The translations under genes were made by a program, and so were the position numbers. A DNA stretch of 14,627 nucleotides from Patescibacteria group bacterium (GTDB taxonomy: Bacteria > Patescibacteriota > Gracilibacteria > BD1-5 > UBA2023): the NCBI GenBank assembly GCA_030836665.1, contig JAUPLX010000079.1, positions 1 through 14,627 of the forward strand. Reading direction: 5' to 3'. The notes beneath the pieces are model-generated. The model had not been told where the DNA came from. It ran no database searches and worked only from the letters and a program-made list of their open reading frames with translations. Positions within the stretch are counted from its first letter, which is position 1. Each line of letters starts with the position of its first letter. Positions 12,744 to 14,627 of this stretch are shown here, piece by piece.

Positions 12744-14138
12744 CTACCGGAGCGGAATTTTGAATATCCGCTCCCGTTTTACGTGATTGCCCGAGAGGCA
12801 ATCGTAACGGATGAATTCGATGAAACGGACGGTGAGGGTCTTTCCGTCGGAAGCGGTTTCGAACGCTTCGACGAAGCGGGGGGAATCGATGCGCGTAGCC
12901 GCTGCGGCTACGTTCGGAAGATTGCCGAAGGCCGTCAGGTCTTCCGAGACGAATCCGCCTCCGCCGAAGGACGCCTTGACGGGGTAGGTCGCGCCCGTGT
13001 CGGTGACTTCGTAGGCGTTGTCGCCCATAGTGAGGGGGTTGCCGTCGCCTGCCGTAAAGTAGGGGATCGTCCGTCGGTATTTCTCGGTTCCGGAAAGAAA
13101 GTATTGGACGGTGGCCTGATAGGACGCGCTGGCTACCGCCGATGCCGGGATTCCGGTCACTCACACCGTGGCACGGTCGCCGACCGCGTACGATTTCGTC
13201 GCTCACGAGAAAGACACCGTCGCGGTACTTCAAACGACGAACGCCGTTCCTGCCGGGGCGGTGAAATCGAAGGAATAGTTCGAGAAAACCGAAGGGGGTA
13301 CGCGCCCTCCGCCAAGCGTTATCTTGACGGAATCGAAAGCGAAGGCGGCGGTCGAATCGAACGATCCGGAAAGTACGCTCCCGTTCGACGGCGGATTTCC
13401 GAGGATGCCGAAAACCCGTCCGCTTTCCGCGATACGGATATCGGTACCGTCGGTCGCCATGGCATGGGGATGCCGTATCCCCGAGTTCGGCCCAACGAGC
13501 GTACTCGCTACGGCTCAGTTCAAAAGGAGTACGCGGTCGTTCCCCGAATCCGCGACGAGGTATTTTCCTCCGCCCATATCCAGTACCGCCGACGGGTAAA
13601 AGAGTTCCGTAGACGTTCCCGCCGTTCCGTTTCCTCCGGAATTTCCGCCGTTTCCGGTTCCGAGCACGACCGCATCCGACGCGTTGCGGACGACGTGGCC
13701 GGTATGGTCGACCGTAAGCCCCGCCGCGTTCTCTATGCCGTTCGGGGCGTACGTTTCGATAATGGAAAGCTTCGTGGCGATACCGGGGTCGTCCGAAGTT
13801 CCCGAATACGCGTCGCAGACGCCGGTTATGGTTTCGACCGCGAGGATGCCGAGGGGAATCGGCCGATTCGCGTTTTTCAGTACGATGCCGGATCCGAAAG
13901 GGGCCGAGAAGCTTCCGGAATAGAGCAGTTCCCCGCCGAACGCCACGAATTTTCCGAGCGCCGCGTCGAAATCCCCGGAGGCGCGGTTGTCTTCGATTCC
14001 TTTCCGTATCTTGAACGCGCTCTCTATGCCGCTTCCCATGAACACCGAAACCCCCGCCATGATAATGGCCGAGACGGTAACCCCGATAAGGAGTTCGACG
14101 AGGGTGAAGGCCGCATGGCTGGTTTTCGCTCTTCGCAT
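12744..14138 (-). CDS. Pseudopilin-like protein with NHL-type repeats; four in-frame UGA (Gly)
   Basis: With UGA read as Gly this is one 464-residue frame from ATG 14138 to TAG 12744. The N-terminus has a type IV prepilin signal: charged MRRAKTSHAA, then FTLVELLIGV with cleavage expected between Ala10 and Phe11 and Glu at mature position 5, and a helix to about residue 34. Ala instead of Gly at -1 is less usual. The size suits a large minor pseudopilin (PilW/GspJ-like). Residues 182-207 match an NHL repeat (GGGKYLVADSGNDRVLLL), with a degenerate second copy at about 224-243 (PHAMATDGTDIRIAESGR). The rest is rich in Gly, Ser, Thr and beta strands. UGA falls at codons 208, 303, 312 and 326. It starts one base after tmk, so the two are cotranscribed. 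Confidence 0.82.
13161..13517 (-). other. Four recoded UGA codons in the pseudopilin gene
   Basis: In-frame TGA occurs at 13515-13517, 13230-13232, 13203-13205 and 13161-13163 (minus strand). All four are in one frame, with no TAA or TAG between start and end. Contexts such as LLLN-UGA-AVAS, VSFS-UGA-ATKS and ATV-UGA-VTGIP suit Gly. Confidence 0.88.
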
Positions 14139-14139
14139 G

Positions 14140-14627
14140 CTACGAAAGGGAATCGATCACCGATCTTACGGCCTCAAAGGTTTCCTCGGGAGATCCGTTG
14201 GCATCGATGAGCCGGATGTCCCGTTCGTTTTTCAATTTTTCGTAGGCTTCGAGGTATTTTTCCCGGACTTTCGCGAGAAACGCGAGGTCTTCGAAGAATT
14301 CCTTCTTTTCCCCACGTCCGAAGAGGCGCTTCTCGACGTTTTCCATCGATACGTCGAAGAGAAAGGTGACGTCGGGGAGGAGGATTTTCGAATAGTCGTG
14401 CGCGTTCCGCACTTCCTCAAACGAAAGTCCCTGCGCGCACTGGTATGCGTAAGTCGAGAGGTCGAAGCGCGAGGAAAGGATATGGGAATGCGAGAGGACG
14501 TTCCGACGGATGTCGGATTGTTCGGTACGATCCTTTACGTAGAGGGCGACAGCCTCGTTTCCGTCCCGAAATCCTTCGCCCGTAAGCCGCCTCGCGATTT
14601 CCCGTCCGGCTTCGGTGGCGCCCGTGG
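14140..14627 (-). CDS. tmk: dTMP kinase, 5' end missing
   Basis: Thymidylate kinase phosphorylates dTMP to dTDP for DNA synthesis. The 161 visible C-terminal residues run off the right edge (first full codon at 14625); the P-loop lies outside. Visible family features are TGATEAGREIARRL (after the expected REP motif), YVKDRTEQSDIRRNVL, LSSRFDLSTYAYQ (the usual DRY..S..AYQ block, with Ser in place of Asp before Arg), LLPDVTFLFDVSMENVEKRL, then the LID-like FGRGEKKEFFEDLAFLAKVREKYLEAY (described here in pieces: GRGEKKEFF, then KVREKYL). The open frame could also start internally at GTG 14412, but the upstream codons clearly continue the kinase. Stop is TAG, one base before the pseudopilin start. 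Confidence 0.92.
   Translation of the reverse strand, partial: TGATEAGREIARRLTGEGFRDGNEAVALYVKDRTEQSDIRRNVLSHSHILSSRFDLSTYAYQCAQGLSFEEVRNAHDYSKILLPDVTFLFDVSMENVEKRLFGRGEKKEFFEDLAFLAKVREKYLEAYEKLKNERDIRLIDANGSPEETFEAVRSVIDSLS

Noticed and set aside
13161..13517. The pseudopilin as a pseudogene broken by stop codons
   Set aside because: All four interruptions are TGA in one frame, with no frameshift and no TAA or TAG. infA independently carries an in-frame TGA, and no gene here ends in TGA.
12729..14210. A 493-codon open frame on the + strand opposite the pseudopilin
   Set aside because: The product is Arg-rich with no recognisable motif. The opposite strand has a prepilin signal and NHL repeats once UGA is read as Gly. 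The long frame is a by-product of base composition.
1..14627. CRISPR arrays, insertion sequences, phage genes or attachment sites
   Set aside because: I saw no regularly spaced repeats, transposase, integrase or direct repeats flanking the tRNAs.

Overview
The window is a piece of a bacterial chromosome at roughly 55% G+C (judged by eye, not computed). It uses a non-standard genetic code in which UGA is read as glycine (NCBI table 25). Two genes carry in-frame UGA codons and otherwise read straight through. infA has one UGA, at a position inside the conserved core of IF-1. A 464-residue pseudopilin gene has four, each where Gly fits. All 25 genes whose 3' end is visible stop with TAA (16) or TAG (9), never TGA, while TGG is used normally for Trp. 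UGA=Gly is known from the Gracilibacteria (BD1-5/GN02) and Absconditabacteria (SR1) of the Candidate Phyla Radiation (CPR/Patescibacteria), so the source is most likely a G+C-rich Gracilibacteria-like organism. The compact protein set, the CPR-type two-helix secretion pilin and the absence of visible Shine-Dalgarno sequences fit this.

Bases 1-7860, + strand: the 3' part of infB, a stand-alone cyclic-nucleotide-binding domain protein, then a promoter and a long translation cluster: infA, rpmJ, rpsM, rpsK, rpsD, rpoA, rplQ, rplM, rpsI, rpsL, rpsG, rpmA, closed by a strong terminator after rpmA. This joins pieces that in E. coli belong to the spc/alpha, L13-S9 and str operons. fusA, which normally follows rpsG, is missing here. 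Two intergenic regions (before rpsM and before rpmA) can form alternative RNA hairpins that resemble attenuators.

Bases 7860-12175, + strand: ftsX without an adjacent ftsE; a tRNA-Asp/tRNA-Ala pair with its own promoter; two small, basic, unrecognised reading frames; tuf with a likely promoter; rpsJ, rpmB, tRNA-Leu, rpsP and khpA, ending in a terminator.

Bases 12175-14627: a short integral-membrane protein of the T4SS-pilin type on +, converging on a - strand pair made of tmk (5' end outside the window) followed one base later by a pseudopilin with NHL-like repeats. A 21-bp hairpin between the convergent genes can serve as a terminator in both directions.

Most of the window builds the translation and transcription machinery (IF-1, IF-2, EF-Tu, ribosomal proteins, RNA polymerase alpha). 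The right end turns to the cell surface (pilins) and nucleotide supply (dTMP kinase). The main novelty is the recoded UGA in a G+C-rich genome, including in the essential infA, together with several unexplained leader RNA structures.
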